64,000 nt of DNA from Paucilactobacillus hokkaidonensis JCM 18461. GTDB lineage: Bacteria; Bacillota; Bacilli; Lactobacillales; Lactobacillaceae. The DNA lies in assembly GCF_000829395.1 (NCBI RefSeq), contig NZ_AP014680.1, positions 1,116,001 to 1,180,000 of the forward strand, in the 5' to 3' direction. The notes under the pieces are model-generated. The model did not search any database, was not told the DNA's origin, and saw only the letters and a program-made list of their open reading frames with translations. Shown piece by piece: positions 28,650-38,400 of this stretch (positions within the stretch are counted from its first letter, which is position 1; the number at the start of each line of letters is the position of its first letter). Both the position numbers and the translations under genes were made by a program.

Positions 28650-29363
28650 TTATAATTTACGCAATTGTTGTACTTCACTAGTTTTTAATTCTCGCCACTG
28701 TCCAGCGGGCACCCCTTTAAGGGTTAAAAAACCGTAACTTTCTCGATGCAGCTTTAAAACTTCATGACCAATTGCTTCAAACATTTTCTTGACTTGATGA
28801 TTATGACCCTCATGAATTGTCACAGAAATAATGGAAGTTCCTTTTTTTGAATCTGAATTGAGGATGTTGGCCTTTGCTGGTCTAGCCTTTTTACCATCAA
28901 TCTTAACACCCAACCGTAACTGTTTTAACTCGTCGTTCGATGGAATTCCCTTAACCTTAGCAACATACGTCTTATCAACTTCATACTTTGGATGGGTTAA
29001 TTTATTGGCTAGTTCACCATCATTAGTTAACAATAACAGTCCTGTCGTGTCATAATCTAATCTGCCCACTGGATAAATCCGAGTCGTAACCTCATCAGCC
29101 AGAATATCAACAACCGTTTTACGACCCTTTTCATCGTGCGCCGAGGAAATAACTCCACGTGGTTTATTCAATAAATAATAGACTAGTTTGGCTCGGTTTA
29201 ACGGAACGCCATCTACCACCACATCATCCTTACTTGTAACCTTCGTTCCTAACGTTGTAACTAGGTCACCATTAACCTTAACGTGGCCGGCCGTAATTAA
29301 TTCTTCTGATTTTCGGCGAGAAGCAATTCCTGCTTCAGCCATTACTTTTTGTAGTCGTTCCAT
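28650..29363 (-). CDS. rluB: 23S rRNA pseudouridine synthase RluB-type
   Basis: This enzyme makes a pseudouridine in helix 93 of 23S rRNA. The 237-residue protein has an S4 RNA-binding domain (about 1-60, MAEAGIASRRKSEELI) and the RsuA/RluB catalytic domain with the Asp in GRLDYDTTGLLLLTND and the KTYVAKVKG and EGHNHQVKKM segments. The ATG at 29363 has GAGG 9 nt upstream and lies inside the end of scpB, a 29-nt overlap. RsuA (16S) is the alternative; the scpAB neighbour favours RluB. Confidence 0.92.
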   Translation of the reverse strand: MERLQKVMAEAGIASRRKSEELITAGHVKVNGDLVTTLGTKVTSKDDVVVDGVPLNRAKLVYYLLNKPRGVISSAHDEKGRKTVVDILADEVTTRIYPVGRLDYDTTGLLLLTNDGELANKLTHPKYEVDKTYVAKVKGIPSNDELKQLRLGVKIDGKKARPAKANILNSDSKKGTSIISVTIHEGHNHQVKKMFEAIGHEVLKLHRESYGFLTLKGVPAGQWRELKTSEVQQLRKL

Positions 29364-29949
29364 TATTGTTTTCCTCACGTTTTCGATTTTCAAATGCTTG
29401 CACAAACAGGTCACCAGTCATTTCTTCAGGAGATAATTCTGTTTGTTGTTCTAATGGTGGTAATTGAGCTAAATCAGTTAATCCAAAGTAGTTTAAAAAA
29501 TAACTACTTGTAACATACAAAAATGGACGTCCAGGAGCATTTAACCGACCTTTTTCTTCAATTAGGCTTCGTAAAATTAATTTTTGGACGGAAGCTGAGC
29601 TTTGTACTCCCCGAATATCATCAATTTCTAACCGTGTAATTGGCTGGCGGTATGCAATAATTGCCAATACTTCTAATAGTGCCTGTGATAATGGAGTACT
29701 TAATGGCACTTCAAAGTAGCGTTTTACAATTGGTGCAATTTCTGTTTTAGTTGCTAACCGATACGTTTGATCGCTATTTAATAGTGTCAGAGCACAATCA
29801 GCATCATCCTGATATTTTTGTGTTAACCGTTCCAACATTAATGTGATGGCTGGACGCATAAATCCAGTAATATTTTCCAGATCTGTTAACGTAACGCCTT
29901 CATCGCCACTAATAAATAACAAGCTCTCAATTTGTTCCAAATTGGTCAT
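29335..29949 (-). CDS. scpB: Segregation and condensation protein B
   Basis: ScpB is the winged-helix (kite) partner that, with ScpA, regulates SMC for chromosome condensation and segregation. The 204-residue protein starts with LEQIESLLFISGDEGVT and contains LSQALLEVLAIIAYRQPITRLEID (quoted in part) and GRPFLYVTS. The ATG at 29949, with GAGG 9 nt upstream, overlaps the scpA end by 23 nt. Together with the rluB overlap this shows a tightly packed, coupled operon. Confidence 0.95.
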   Translation of the reverse strand: MTNLEQIESLLFISGDEGVTLTDLENITGFMRPAITLMLERLTQKYQDDADCALTLLNSDQTYRLATKTEIAPIVKRYFEVPLSTPLSQALLEVLAIIAYRQPITRLEIDDIRGVQSSASVQKLILRSLIEEKGRLNAPGRPFLYVTSSYFLNYFGLTDLAQLPPLEQQTELSPEEMTGDLFVQAFENRKREENNNGTTTKSNG

Positions 29950-30721
29950 GGGCAAATTCCTCACTTCGTGGTCCCACTGCTAATGTCAGGGAACTGAATA
30001 AATCATCTTGCTGCACTAAAACTGCTTGATGTTTAGCTAATTCTAACACAGCCAGAAAAGTTGTGACCAGGTCGTCAAGTCCGATTGCTGAATCAAATAA
30101 ATCTTCGAATAAAACCGCACCGTGCAAAACACGTGTAAATACTTCATCAATTCTCACGGAAATACTAATTGTTTCACTTTTAACGGTTTGATTGATGGGC
30201 TCCGCCATTTGTTTGCGTTTAACCACCCGTGAAAATGCTCGCTGCAATTGATCTAACGTCAGTCCTGGTGCTAATTCAGTACTTTCAACCCCGGCCGGAA
30301 TTGCCAATGCTTCACGTGTGAATTCTAATTGGCGTGCTTGTTCCTTTTGTTTTAATTCAGTTGCCGCCAATTTATACCGTTTATATTCTAGCAATTGATC
30401 AACTAATTCTTGTCTTGGATCTCCTGGATCTTCATCCTCAACTATTTCATCATCAATTGGATCATGCGGTAATAACATTTTACTTTTAATGGACATTAAA
30501 GTGGCTGCCATTACCAAATATTCCCCAGCCACTTCTAATTGATGATCCTGCATTTGATGCAAGTAGCTTAAGTATTGAGAAGTAATCGCGGTAATTTGAA
30601 TATCATAAATATCCATTTCAGAGTTACGAATTAAATGTAACAATAAATCCAATGGACCTTCAAAGTCGCTAACTTTAATTGTGGGCTGGTCCAAGCCCCG
30701 AGAAAGTGGTTGATTATCCAT
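29927..30721 (-). CDS. scpA: Segregation and condensation protein A
   Basis: ScpA is the kleisin that bridges the SMC heads. The 264-residue protein has the N-terminal kleisin signature KVSDFEGPLDLLLHLI near residue 18, the middle MDIYDIQITAIT and AGEYLVMAATLMSIKS, an acidic linker, and a C-terminal winged-helix with DLVTTFLAVLELAK. The ATG at 30721 has GGGGGA upstream; the longer frame toward 30889 lies within ribT. It overlaps ribT by 8 nt. Confidence 0.95.
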   Translation of the reverse strand: MDNQPLSRGLDQPTIKVSDFEGPLDLLLHLIRNSEMDIYDIQITAITSQYLSYLHQMQDHQLEVAGEYLVMAATLMSIKSKMLLPHDPIDDEIVEDEDPGDPRQELVDQLLEYKRYKLAATELKQKEQARQLEFTREALAIPAGVESTELAPGLTLDQLQRAFSRVVKRKQMAEPINQTVKSETISISVRIDEVFTRVLHGAVLFEDLFDSAIGLDDLVTTFLAVLELAKHQAVLVQQDDLFSSLTLAVGPRSEEFAHDQFGTN

Positions 30722-31073
30722 TAAGTGTTTTCCCCCAATTAGTAATGATCGGTTGGGTTGCAAGTGTACCAATAATTTTTTTATCGGGATACATATTGTG
30801 CACGGCCGTGAGTAACCCAAAAATATTGCGACCAGTTCTCTCAGTTGGTGTAAAAGACAGTCTTCTAACCAACACAAAATTGGACCCAATTTCTAGACAA
30901 ACAATGCCAATAAAATGTTCATTTTCACTGCGCCATAGATACATCGGTCGCTGATCACTTTGTGTGAACCAATTCATTTCTGTTTTTAAGTGTTCTAAAT
31001 TTTTTAAGTCTGGAACAAAGGAAAGTAATCCCATCGCTATTTTTTCATAGTCATTGCGATACTGAATCAGCAT
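30714..31073 (-). CDS. ribT: RibT-like GNAT-fold protein
   Basis: This 119-residue protein matches RibT, a GNAT-type acetyltransferase-like protein first noted in the Bacillus riboflavin operon and found in lactobacilli between xerD and scpA. RLSFTPTERTGRNIFGLL, with its Arg-Gly turn, is the likely acetyl-CoA site; KKIIGTLAT follows. Its substrate is unknown. AAGGAG precedes the ATG. It overlaps scpA by 8 nt. Confidence 0.78.
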   Translation of the reverse strand: MLIQYRNDYEKIAMGLLSFVPDLKNLEHLKTEMNWFTQSDQRPMYLWRSENEHFIGIVCLEIGSNFVLVRRLSFTPTERTGRNIFGLLTAVHNMYPDKKIIGTLATQPIITNWGKTLNG

Positions 31074-31105
31074 TTAAGCACTCCTTTTAAATTAAAGTAA
31101 TTCAT

Positions 31106-31993
31106 TCACGCCCGTGGATGGTATTTTTGATACACCTCAGTCAAACGTTTTTGCGAAATGTGGGTATAAATTTGAGTTGTTGAAATATCTGCATGCCCTA
31201 ACAATTCTTGTACAACCCTTAAACCAGCACCGTTTTCTAAAATATGAGTTGCAAAAGAATGTCTCAAAGTATGGGGAGTTACATTTTTAGTGATGCCAGC
31301 CTGCCGAACCAACGCCTTTAAATTTTTCCAAACACCCTGTCTAGTTAACTGATGTCCATGTGCATTTAAAAAAACATACTGACTTGAATTTTCCTTCAGT
31401 AACAAGTCTCGAACGGATGTTAGATACTGGTTCAGCCAGTCAATCGCCACTTCGCCAATTGGAATAATACGTTCTTTATCACCCTTACCCAGCGGCTGAA
31501 TTAAACCCATTTCTAAATGTAACTCGTCCAACGTTAAATTGACTAATTCACTGACTCGTAACCCGGTCGCGTACATTACTTCAAGTAACGCCCGATCACG
31601 AATACCTAATTTTTTAGTCGTATCAGGTACTGCCAACAACCGATCAACCTCATCAGTCGTTAAGACTTGCGGTAAGTGATGTCCTGTTTTAGGCGTATCA
31701 ATTTTGAGCATTGGATCAGCGGTAATCTTATTTTCATTAGCTAGGTACCGAAAAAATTGACGTAACGTAGAAACAACATGGACTACTGAAGTTTTCGCTT
31801 TCTCCGCTGCTTGCAACGTAGCCAAATAGTTCAGGATTGTATAACGGTCTACATCGGCATACGTATTAATAGACTGTGCATTCAAATATTCGTTAAACGC
31901 AACCAAATCCTGCCGATAACTCGTAATTGTATTGCGCACCAGCCCACGTTCAACTCTTAGATAGTGCAAATAATCTAGCATTTCATCATTCAT
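31106..31993 (-). CDS. xerD: Site-specific tyrosine recombinase XerD
   Basis: XerD is the partner of XerC at dif. The protein (295 residues) has the core-binding domain (about 1-90) and a full catalytic set: ATGLRVSEL, GKGDKER, HTLRHSFATHI, LLGHADIS and the nucleophile in TTQIYTH. Its place between cvfB and ribT-scpAB is the XerD position. The start is uncertain: ATGs at 32002, 31993 and 31978 are all in frame and none has a strong ribosome binding site; 31993 has CGAG about 9 nt upstream. Confidence 0.93.
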   Translation of the reverse strand: MNDEMLDYLHYLRVERGLVRNTITSYRQDLVAFNEYLNAQSINTYADVDRYTILNYLATLQAAEKAKTSVVHVVSTLRQFFRYLANENKITADPMLKIDTPKTGHHLPQVLTTDEVDRLLAVPDTTKKLGIRDRALLEVMYATGLRVSELVNLTLDELHLEMGLIQPLGKGDKERIIPIGEVAIDWLNQYLTSVRDLLLKENSSQYVFLNAHGHQLTRQGVWKNLKALVRQAGITKNVTPHTLRHSFATHILENGAGLRVVQELLGHADISTTQIYTHISQKRLTEVYQKYHPRA

Positions 31994-32010
31994 ACTTACC
32001 ATCTCGCTAG

Positions 32011-32877
32011 CTATTTCGTTAGTACCAATTGTCCGTCTTTTTGTTCAACTAAATTTGATTTAAGTAAATGCCCAATTGCACGTTTAAATTGACCTTTACT
32101 AATGCCGAACACTTCACGAATATCATCTGGGTCAGATTTATCTGTGTATGGGAGTTGTTTACTGTCGGAATGCTCTAGCATGGCCAAAATCATCGCTGCA
32201 TCGTCTGGTATCGCTTCATATGCTCGCGGTTTCATGGATAAATTAAGTGTCCCATCTGGTCGAACACCAATTACTCGCACCTTAACATGTTGACCCAACC
32301 GCGGTTCTTGTTCACGTTCATCTGGATGAACAAAACCAAGGTAGAAATCATCTGTGAGCACAAGTGTCCCTGCCATTTTAAGCCGATAAACAGTTGCTTG
32401 CATGTTTGCATTTTTAAACTTATCATCGGCCCGATTGGCAATCGCAGTATACACATCTTCATCCGCTAATTGACCCCAAAGACGATCTTTTTGGTCTATC
32501 TTTAATGCAATTAGTAATCGATCACCTTGTTGTGGCCAAAGAGGCTTAATCGTTGGTAAATCATCAATTGAAACGACAATATCTTTATTTGGTAACCCAA
32601 TGTCTACAAACACACCTAAATCACGTCGTACTGAAACAACGGTACCATAATCATAATGATCAACTAAAACAGATGGTACCGTCAGTGTCATTTGTAATGT
32701 ATGATTTTCATTTTCATAAACAAATCCACGAACCTGTCCACCTACATGTAATGGTTCCTTAACTTCTTCTTTTAACAGACTATAAGTAACCCCATCTTTG
32801 TCTTGCTGCACAAAGTAGTAATCATCGTTTTCATCCGTCATAATCGCTGTAATAACAGTTCCTAGTGCTTTATTCAT
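32011..32877 (-). CDS. cvfB: S1-like RNA-binding regulator CvfB (YitL family)
   Basis: CvfB-type proteins carry several S1-like RNA-binding folds and a C-terminal winged helix; in staphylococci they affect virulence gene expression. In this 288-residue protein, S1-like units are visible near 70-140 (YGTVVSVRRDLGVFVDIG) and 150-215 (YRLKMAGTLVLT, HPDEREQEPRLGQHVKV), and the end (VFGISKGQFKRAIGHLLKSN) fits the winged helix. The start has GAGGG upstream. It lies between pyk and xerD and has no obvious link to pyk. Confidence 0.85.
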   Translation of the reverse strand: MNKALGTVITAIMTDENDDYYFVQQDKDGVTYSLLKEEVKEPLHVGGQVRGFVYENENHTLQMTLTVPSVLVDHYDYGTVVSVRRDLGVFVDIGLPNKDIVVSIDDLPTIKPLWPQQGDRLLIALKIDQKDRLWGQLADEDVYTAIANRADDKFKNANMQATVYRLKMAGTLVLTDDFYLGFVHPDEREQEPRLGQHVKVRVIGVRPDGTLNLSMKPRAYEAIPDDAAMILAMLEHSDSKQLPYTDKSDPDDIREVFGISKGQFKRAIGHLLKSNLVEQKDGQLVLTK

Positions 32878-32937
32878 TTATTATCCCTCAAATTCTATAG
32901 CTATACTTATTCTACACGTTTAGTTACTAATTTGAAA

Positions 32938-32974
32938 TCAAAAAACACATGATCCAGTAAAGAATCATGTGTCG
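32938..32974 (-). terminator. pyk terminator
   Basis: Minus strand: GACACATGATTC and the complementary GATCATGTGT form a stem around TTTACTG, followed by TTTTTTG, about 20 nt after the pyk stop. Confidence 0.85.
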
Positions 32975-32993
32975 TAAAATTAAAATCTAATTT

Positions 32994-34415
32994 TTAGTCA
33001 ATCAATTTAACACGAAGTAAATTAGTAGTTCCACGGACGCCAACTGGTACCCCAGCAGTAATAATGATTTGGTCGCCCTTCTTGGCAAAGCCTAATTCAA
33101 CAGCCTTCTTAGCTGCTAAATCAAACATTTCGTCAGTGTTAGCTGGCTTGTCAACGATATATGGTTGTACGGCCCAGTTAACCATCAATCCACGTTGTGT
33201 ACGTTCGTCAAATGTTAATGCCAAAATATCAGCATTAGGACGATACTTAGAAATCATTTTAGCAGTATAACCTGAGTTAGTAGCTGCAACAATCGTCTTA
33301 ACTCCTAAAGCATTAGCAGTACGAGCAACTGCAGAACCAATTGATTCAGTAACATCAGCATTATCAAAGTTAAATGTTTCTGTACCAAACTCGTTCAAAG
33401 CATTTTCAGCCTTGATATCAATACGGTTCATTGTTGCAACTGATTCAACCGGATAATCACCATTAGCACTTTCACCAGAAAGCATCGTTGCATCGGTACC
33501 ATCAAAGACAGCATTAGCAACGTCAGAAGCTTCGGCACGTGTAGGACGTGGATTTTCTTGCATTGAATCAAGCATTTGTGTTGCTGTAATCACAGGTTTA
33601 CCAATTAGGTTACACTTGCGAATCAATGTTTTTTGAACCAAAGGAACATTTTCTGCTGGAATTTCAACACCCATGTCTCCACGAGCAACCATCAAACCAT
33701 CAGAAACTTTAAGAATCTCATCAAAATTATCGATTCCTTCTTGTGATTCAATCTTAGGGAAGATTTGAACATGACCCATGTTCTTTTCTTCTAATAACTT
33801 ACGAATGTCATTTACATCTTCTGGTTTACGAACAAACGAAGCAGCAATAAAGTTGATTTCGTTATCTAAACCAAACCGGATGTCACTGGCATCTTTTTCA
33901 GTAATTCCTGGTAAATTAATTGAAACACCAGGAGCATTAACACCTTTACGTGAACCTAGTAAGCCATGATTTTGGACGGTACATACTAACTCTTTGTTAG
34001 CAACATCTTTGTCTTCAATCAACATGTCAATTAAACCATCATCAAATAAAACGTGACCGCCCTTATCAACATCATCAAACAAACCAGGATATGTGACGGC
34101 GATTTTATCATGGACACCCTCTAATGAATCGTCCATTGAAATACGAACCTTATCGCCAATGTTATATTCGATTTTACCTTCTTTTTGAACGGTTGTACGA
34201 ATTTCAGCGCCCTTAGTATCAAGCATAATACCAACTGTTTTACCAGTGATCTTTTCTGCTTCATGGACATTATTCATACGGCCTAAATGCTCTTCATGAT
34301 CACCATGTGAAAAGTTAAATCGGAAAATGTTTGCTCCAGCATTAATCAACTTAACAATTGTATCAACATCGGTACTAGCGGGACCAAGGGTACTAACGAT
34401 CTTGGTTTTTTTCAT
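32994..34415 (-). CDS. pyk: Pyruvate kinase
   Basis: Pyk makes pyruvate and ATP from phosphoenolpyruvate, the last ATP step of the phosphoketolase pathway as of glycolysis. The 473-residue protein opens with KKTKIVSTLGPAS and has the catalytic block IFPKIESQEGIDN, MVARGDMGVE and TATQMLDSM, ending at GTTNLLRVKLID. It therefore lacks the extra C-terminal PEP-utiliser-like domain found in Bacillus and many homofermentative lactobacilli. The ATG at 34415 has AAAGGAGAG upstream; a longer frame to 34460 is leader. A cre-like site and promoter lie upstream. Confidence 0.97.
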   Translation of the reverse strand: MKKTKIVSTLGPASTDVDTIVKLINAGANIFRFNFSHGDHEEHLGRMNNVHEAEKITGKTVGIMLDTKGAEIRTTVQKEGKIEYNIGDKVRISMDDSLEGVHDKIAVTYPGLFDDVDKGGHVLFDDGLIDMLIEDKDVANKELVCTVQNHGLLGSRKGVNAPGVSINLPGITEKDASDIRFGLDNEINFIAASFVRKPEDVNDIRKLLEEKNMGHVQIFPKIESQEGIDNFDEILKVSDGLMVARGDMGVEIPAENVPLVQKTLIRKCNLIGKPVITATQMLDSMQENPRPTRAEASDVANAVFDGTDATMLSGESANGDYPVESVATMNRIDIKAENALNEFGTETFNFDNADVTESIGSAVARTANALGVKTIVAATNSGYTAKMISKYRPNADILALTFDERTQRGLMVNWAVQPYIVDKPANTDEMFDLAAKKAVELGFAKKGDQIIITAGVPVGVRGTTNLLRVKLID

Positions 34416-34478
34416 AAATAAAATCTCTCCTTTGAGTATGTTCGGGGTTGCACATCGCAACTCATTTGTACAAGAGAT

Positions 34479-34507
34479 ATGATATCACTTTTTAAAAATT
34501 ATGTCTG
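34479..34507 (-). promoter_or_regulatory. Likely pyk promoter
   Basis: Minus strand CAGACA, 17-nt spacer, TATCAT. The start of transcription would be near 34472, giving a leader of about 57 nt. Confidence 0.6.
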
Positions 34508-34528
34508 CTGTTTCAACTATTTTTATTA

Positions 34529-34543
34529 ATGAAAGCGGCTCCA
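34529..34543 (+). promoter_or_regulatory. cre-like site upstream of the pyk promoter
   Basis: ATGAAAGCGGCTCCA matches the loose CcpA site consensus WTGNAANCGNWNNCW at 14 of 15 positions. It is centred about 60 nt before the expected start of transcription, upstream of the -35, where CcpA usually activates rather than represses. Confidence 0.5.
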
Positions 34544-34640
34544 AATGGTGATTATATCTTCGATTCGATTGTTATCTGTCATCAAATTCTAATTACTAGC
34601 TATTAATCCAATCTATAAGTTGCATAAAATTGATCAAAAT

Positions 34641-34664
34641 AAAAAAGCCCATTGTGGGCCTTCC
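34641..34664 (-). terminator. Terminator after the transaldolase-like gene
   Basis: Minus strand: AAGGCCCA and TGGGCTT pair around CAA, followed by TTTTTATTTT. It separates the dnaE-transaldolase transcript from pyk. Confidence 0.8.
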
Positions 34665-34668
34665 CTAT

Positions 34669-35385
34669 TTAATCTAAAATACTGAATCCCAATGAAGAAA
34701 TGTCTTTATCAAATCCGGTTACGGTATCAATTGATACTTGATGGGCACTCTTGCCAACTTTACCTAGCTTAGCTAGAATCGTTGGTGGCACCGTAATAAT
34801 ATCAACTCCCATTGCTTGAGCCTGGTACACATTAATCACTTCTCGAGTAGAAGCCCATAATAATTTAGCAAATGGATGTTGCTTAGTCAATTCAACGCTA
34901 TCTTTAACAAATTGGTCTGTATTTTGACCCGTATCATTAACTCGACCAACAAAGATTGAGACTAGTGCTGGTACATGGTCATCGACATTTGCCAATGTTT
35001 CTTTAACTTGGTCCAGTGTTGCAATTGCTGTGATATTAACTCTAATTCCAGCATGCGACAATTCGTTAATCAATTCAGCGTTACTATCACCATTAGCCAA
35101 AATAATTGGAATTTTAACAAATACATGGTTTCCCAATGCTGATATTGCAGCTGCTTCTTTTTTCATAGTTTCATTATCATGACCGAAGACTTCGAACGAC
35201 AGACTGTAGTCCGGAAATTCACTGACTACTTTTTTGGCAAATTCCATGTAATTGGTGATTCCGGCCTTTTTCATTAATGATGGATTGGTTGTAAAACCGG
35301 TAACATAATCTTTTTTAGCAACCTCACGCATGTCTTCAATTACTGCACCATCTGAATAAATCTCAATATCAAATTTTGGTTCCAT
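34669..35385 (-). CDS. Transaldolase family protein (Fsa/TalC-like size)
   Basis: The 238-residue protein is a class I aldolase of the transaldolase family. It has the TNPSLMKKAG segment, the Schiff-base Lys in HVFVKIPI near residue 89, and VSIFVGRVNDTG, LWASTR and DIITVPP. Its small size fits the Fsa/TalC group (transaldolase or fructose-6-phosphate aldolase), not the 330-residue transaldolases; the reaction cannot be settled from sequence. It lies 17 nt after dnaE, in the place that pfkA holds in many lactobacilli. The start has AAGGGA rather far upstream, so it may rely on dnaE read-through. Confidence 0.85.
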   Translation of the reverse strand: MEPKFDIEIYSDGAVIEDMREVAKKDYVTGFTTNPSLMKKAGITNYMEFAKKVVSEFPDYSLSFEVFGHDNETMKKEAAAISALGNHVFVKIPIILANGDSNAELINELSHAGIRVNITAIATLDQVKETLANVDDHVPALVSIFVGRVNDTGQNTDQFVKDSVELTKQHPFAKLLWASTREVINVYQAQAMGVDIITVPPTILAKLGKVGKSAHQVSIDTVTGFDKDISSLGFSILD

Positions 35386-35402
35386 TTATTAAACAATCCC
35401 TT

Positions 35403-38400
35403 CTATTTACCTAATTTTTGTAAAACAACATTTTGTGAACCCAATACCTGTTCAAGTTCTTTTTTTACATCTTGATCATCCGGCAACCACAATGTTTTTG
35501 GCTGCATAAATTTTTGATCACTCACTTCATAAAACAAAATCACAGGAATATTTCCCTTAATTGAGCTTAACATTTCTTTTAATTTATTTTCCACCGTAAC
35601 GGCTTGATGTGCTCGATCAATTCTTAATACCCATCTTTTTTGGGTGCTTGTGGCTTGCTGCTTTTTAGCCGCCTGTTTAGCATCAACTACTTGATTAGCG
35701 ACTAGCTGTAATCCGCGATTGATCTCTGTTTTACCAGTTATCAGCAATATTTGACTTTGATCCAACAACTCACTAACTCGCTTATACAAATCAGGAAAAA
35801 TCGTGACATCGATCGAACCAGTTTGGTCACTACCAGAGATAAATGCCATTTGGTCACCTCGCTTCGTCCGAATCACTTTAATATGATTAACAAACAGTAA
35901 AATATTAACAGCCATATTCTCACTTAATTGAGCAATCGTCGTTATTTTCGTTTGCGGCAACCGCTTGGTGTACTGACTAACTGGATGACCTGATAGATAG
36001 GCTCCTAAATACTGTTCTTCAAATCCTAATTTATTGGTTAACGAGAATTCTGAGCGTTCATCAATCGATGGCTTCAATTCTTCAAACAAGCTCAAACTAT
36101 TTCCGGTTAATTCGACACTGTCTAGTAACTTAGGTAGTGCATCAATTAACTCGGCCCGGTTGTAGCCTAGACCATCAAAGCCACCGCTGTATATGAGCGG
36201 TTCGATCAGATCAGCCTTTCGCCATTTACTATCCATTCGCTGAATAAATGTCAGTAAATCAGGAAAGGGCCCCTTTGCTTGTCGCTCATTATTGATTGCT
36301 TCAATAAAGTCACGCCGTAGTCCCTTGACACTAGCGAGTCCAAATAAAATATCACCATCGACCAATATAAATTCGTTGGCACTTTGGTTAATATTGGGCC
36401 CCAATACTTTAACTTGGTGATGCCCTGCCTCTAATAGGTATAACTTTGTTTTATCCGGATTATTCATCACAGAACTCAATAATGCCGCAAAAAAAGCTGC
36501 AGCAAAATGCGTTTTTAGATAACCCATTTGAAAAGCCATCTTCGAATATGCCACCGCATGCGAACGGTTAAACCCGTAGTTTGCAAACTGATCAATATAA
36601 TCAAACACTTGCGTGGCAACTTCAGTTGAATAACCTCGTTGTGAAGCACCAGCAAGAAACTTAGTTCGCATGTTTTCCATGGTTTGTCGTTTCTTTTTAC
36701 TCATTGCTCGTCGCAACAAATCCGCCTCACCAAGAGAAAAGCCGGCCATCTGCGATGCTACCTGCATTACTTGCTCTTGATAAACCAAAATACCAAAAGT
36801 TGGTCCCAAAATGGGTTTTAGGGATTCATCCGGATAAGAAACTTCTTCTTGTCCTTTTTTTCGAGCAATAAAATGATCGATATTTTCCATCGGGCCCGGC
36901 CGGTACAATGCATTAACCGCCACAATAAGTTCGAAATCATCAGGATGTAATTGGATCAAAACATTTTTGATCCCAGTCGATTCAAATTGGAATACTCCGT
37001 TCGTGTCACCACGTTGAAATAACTTTAACGTTTCCGAATCTGTCAAATCAATTTGGTGCAACGAAAAATCAGGTTGTTGCTGTTTAATTAAAGCAACACT
37101 TTGGGCCATAATACTTAAGTTACGCAACCCCAAGAAATCCATTTTCAGCAATCCTAATGCTTCCACCGTATCCTTAGGAAATTGAGTCATTAACAACCCT
37201 TCACTCCCATTTTGCAAGGGTACTAACTCATTTAGTGGTCGTTGTGATAGCACAATTCCAGCCGCATGAGTTGAATAGTGTCGCGGTAACCCTTCCAGTG
37301 CAGTTGCCGTTTGAAATAACAACTCGTTTAACTGATTATCTGAAATTAGATTTTGCAGTCGTTGTGATCCTTGATACGCTTGTTGTAGTGAAATATGCAA
37401 CTGATTTGGAATTGCACTACTCCAAGAACTTAATTCAAACTGAGATAAACCAAACGTCCGCCCCACATCACGAATGACTTGTTTTGCAGCTAATGTCCCG
37501 AAAGTAATAATTTGAGCAACCCGCTCATGGCCATATTGGTCATGGACATACTGTAATATTTCTTCACGGCGATTATCTGGAATATCCAAATCAATATCTG
37601 GCATTTGTGCTCGTTGTTGATTTAAAAATCGTTCAAATAACAAATGGTATTGTAACGGATCAACATCCGTAATTGCTAATGCATAGGCAACTAATGATCC
37701 GGCTGCAGACCCTCGCCCAGGCCCTGTCATGATATTTTGCTCATGAGCGTAGCGCATAACATCCCATACGATTAAAAAATAATCATCAAAGCCCATTTGA
37801 TGAATTACATTTAGTTCATCTACCAATCGCCTTTGATAGGCCTTGGCATCTACGCCAGGAGCAATTGATCTTTGTTTTAAGCCTGTAACACATAATTGTT
37901 GTAAGTATTGCTCAGACGTCAATTTTTGATCATTGTGAAAGTGTGGGAGTATCGGTGCCTGAAATTTAAAATCAACCTGACATCGTTCACTTACCCATTG
38001 AGTTTTATATGTTGCTTCATTTAATTGTAATGCATCATATGACGAAATAACTTCATCCATTGGCTTTAGCCAATGAGTTCCCGGCTCGTTAGCCAATGCA
38101 GCTGGATGATTAAATTTATCGCCACGATCAATCGCTCGTAACACTTCAACTGCAAAGTGATCCTGTGCATCCAAATAACCAACCCGGTTTAACGCCACCA
38201 GGTCAATTTTTTTATTACTACCAATTTGTTGTAATGATTGTCGCAAAATAACATCACTTTGATCACTAATACCGATCAATAAACTTTCTTGATCAGTATT
38301 TTGCTGCCATTGATTTAAAAACTCCCCCGCTATGCTGCTTTCACCAGCCTGAACTAATGAATAAAACTCACCATCTGGTGGCAAAATAACAAATAAATGC

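Noticed and set aside
29364-29414. Upstream extension of rluB to an earlier in-frame start
   Set aside because: The ATG at 29363 has a properly spaced GAGG and starts at the conserved S4 domain; the extra residues are from the scpB overlap.
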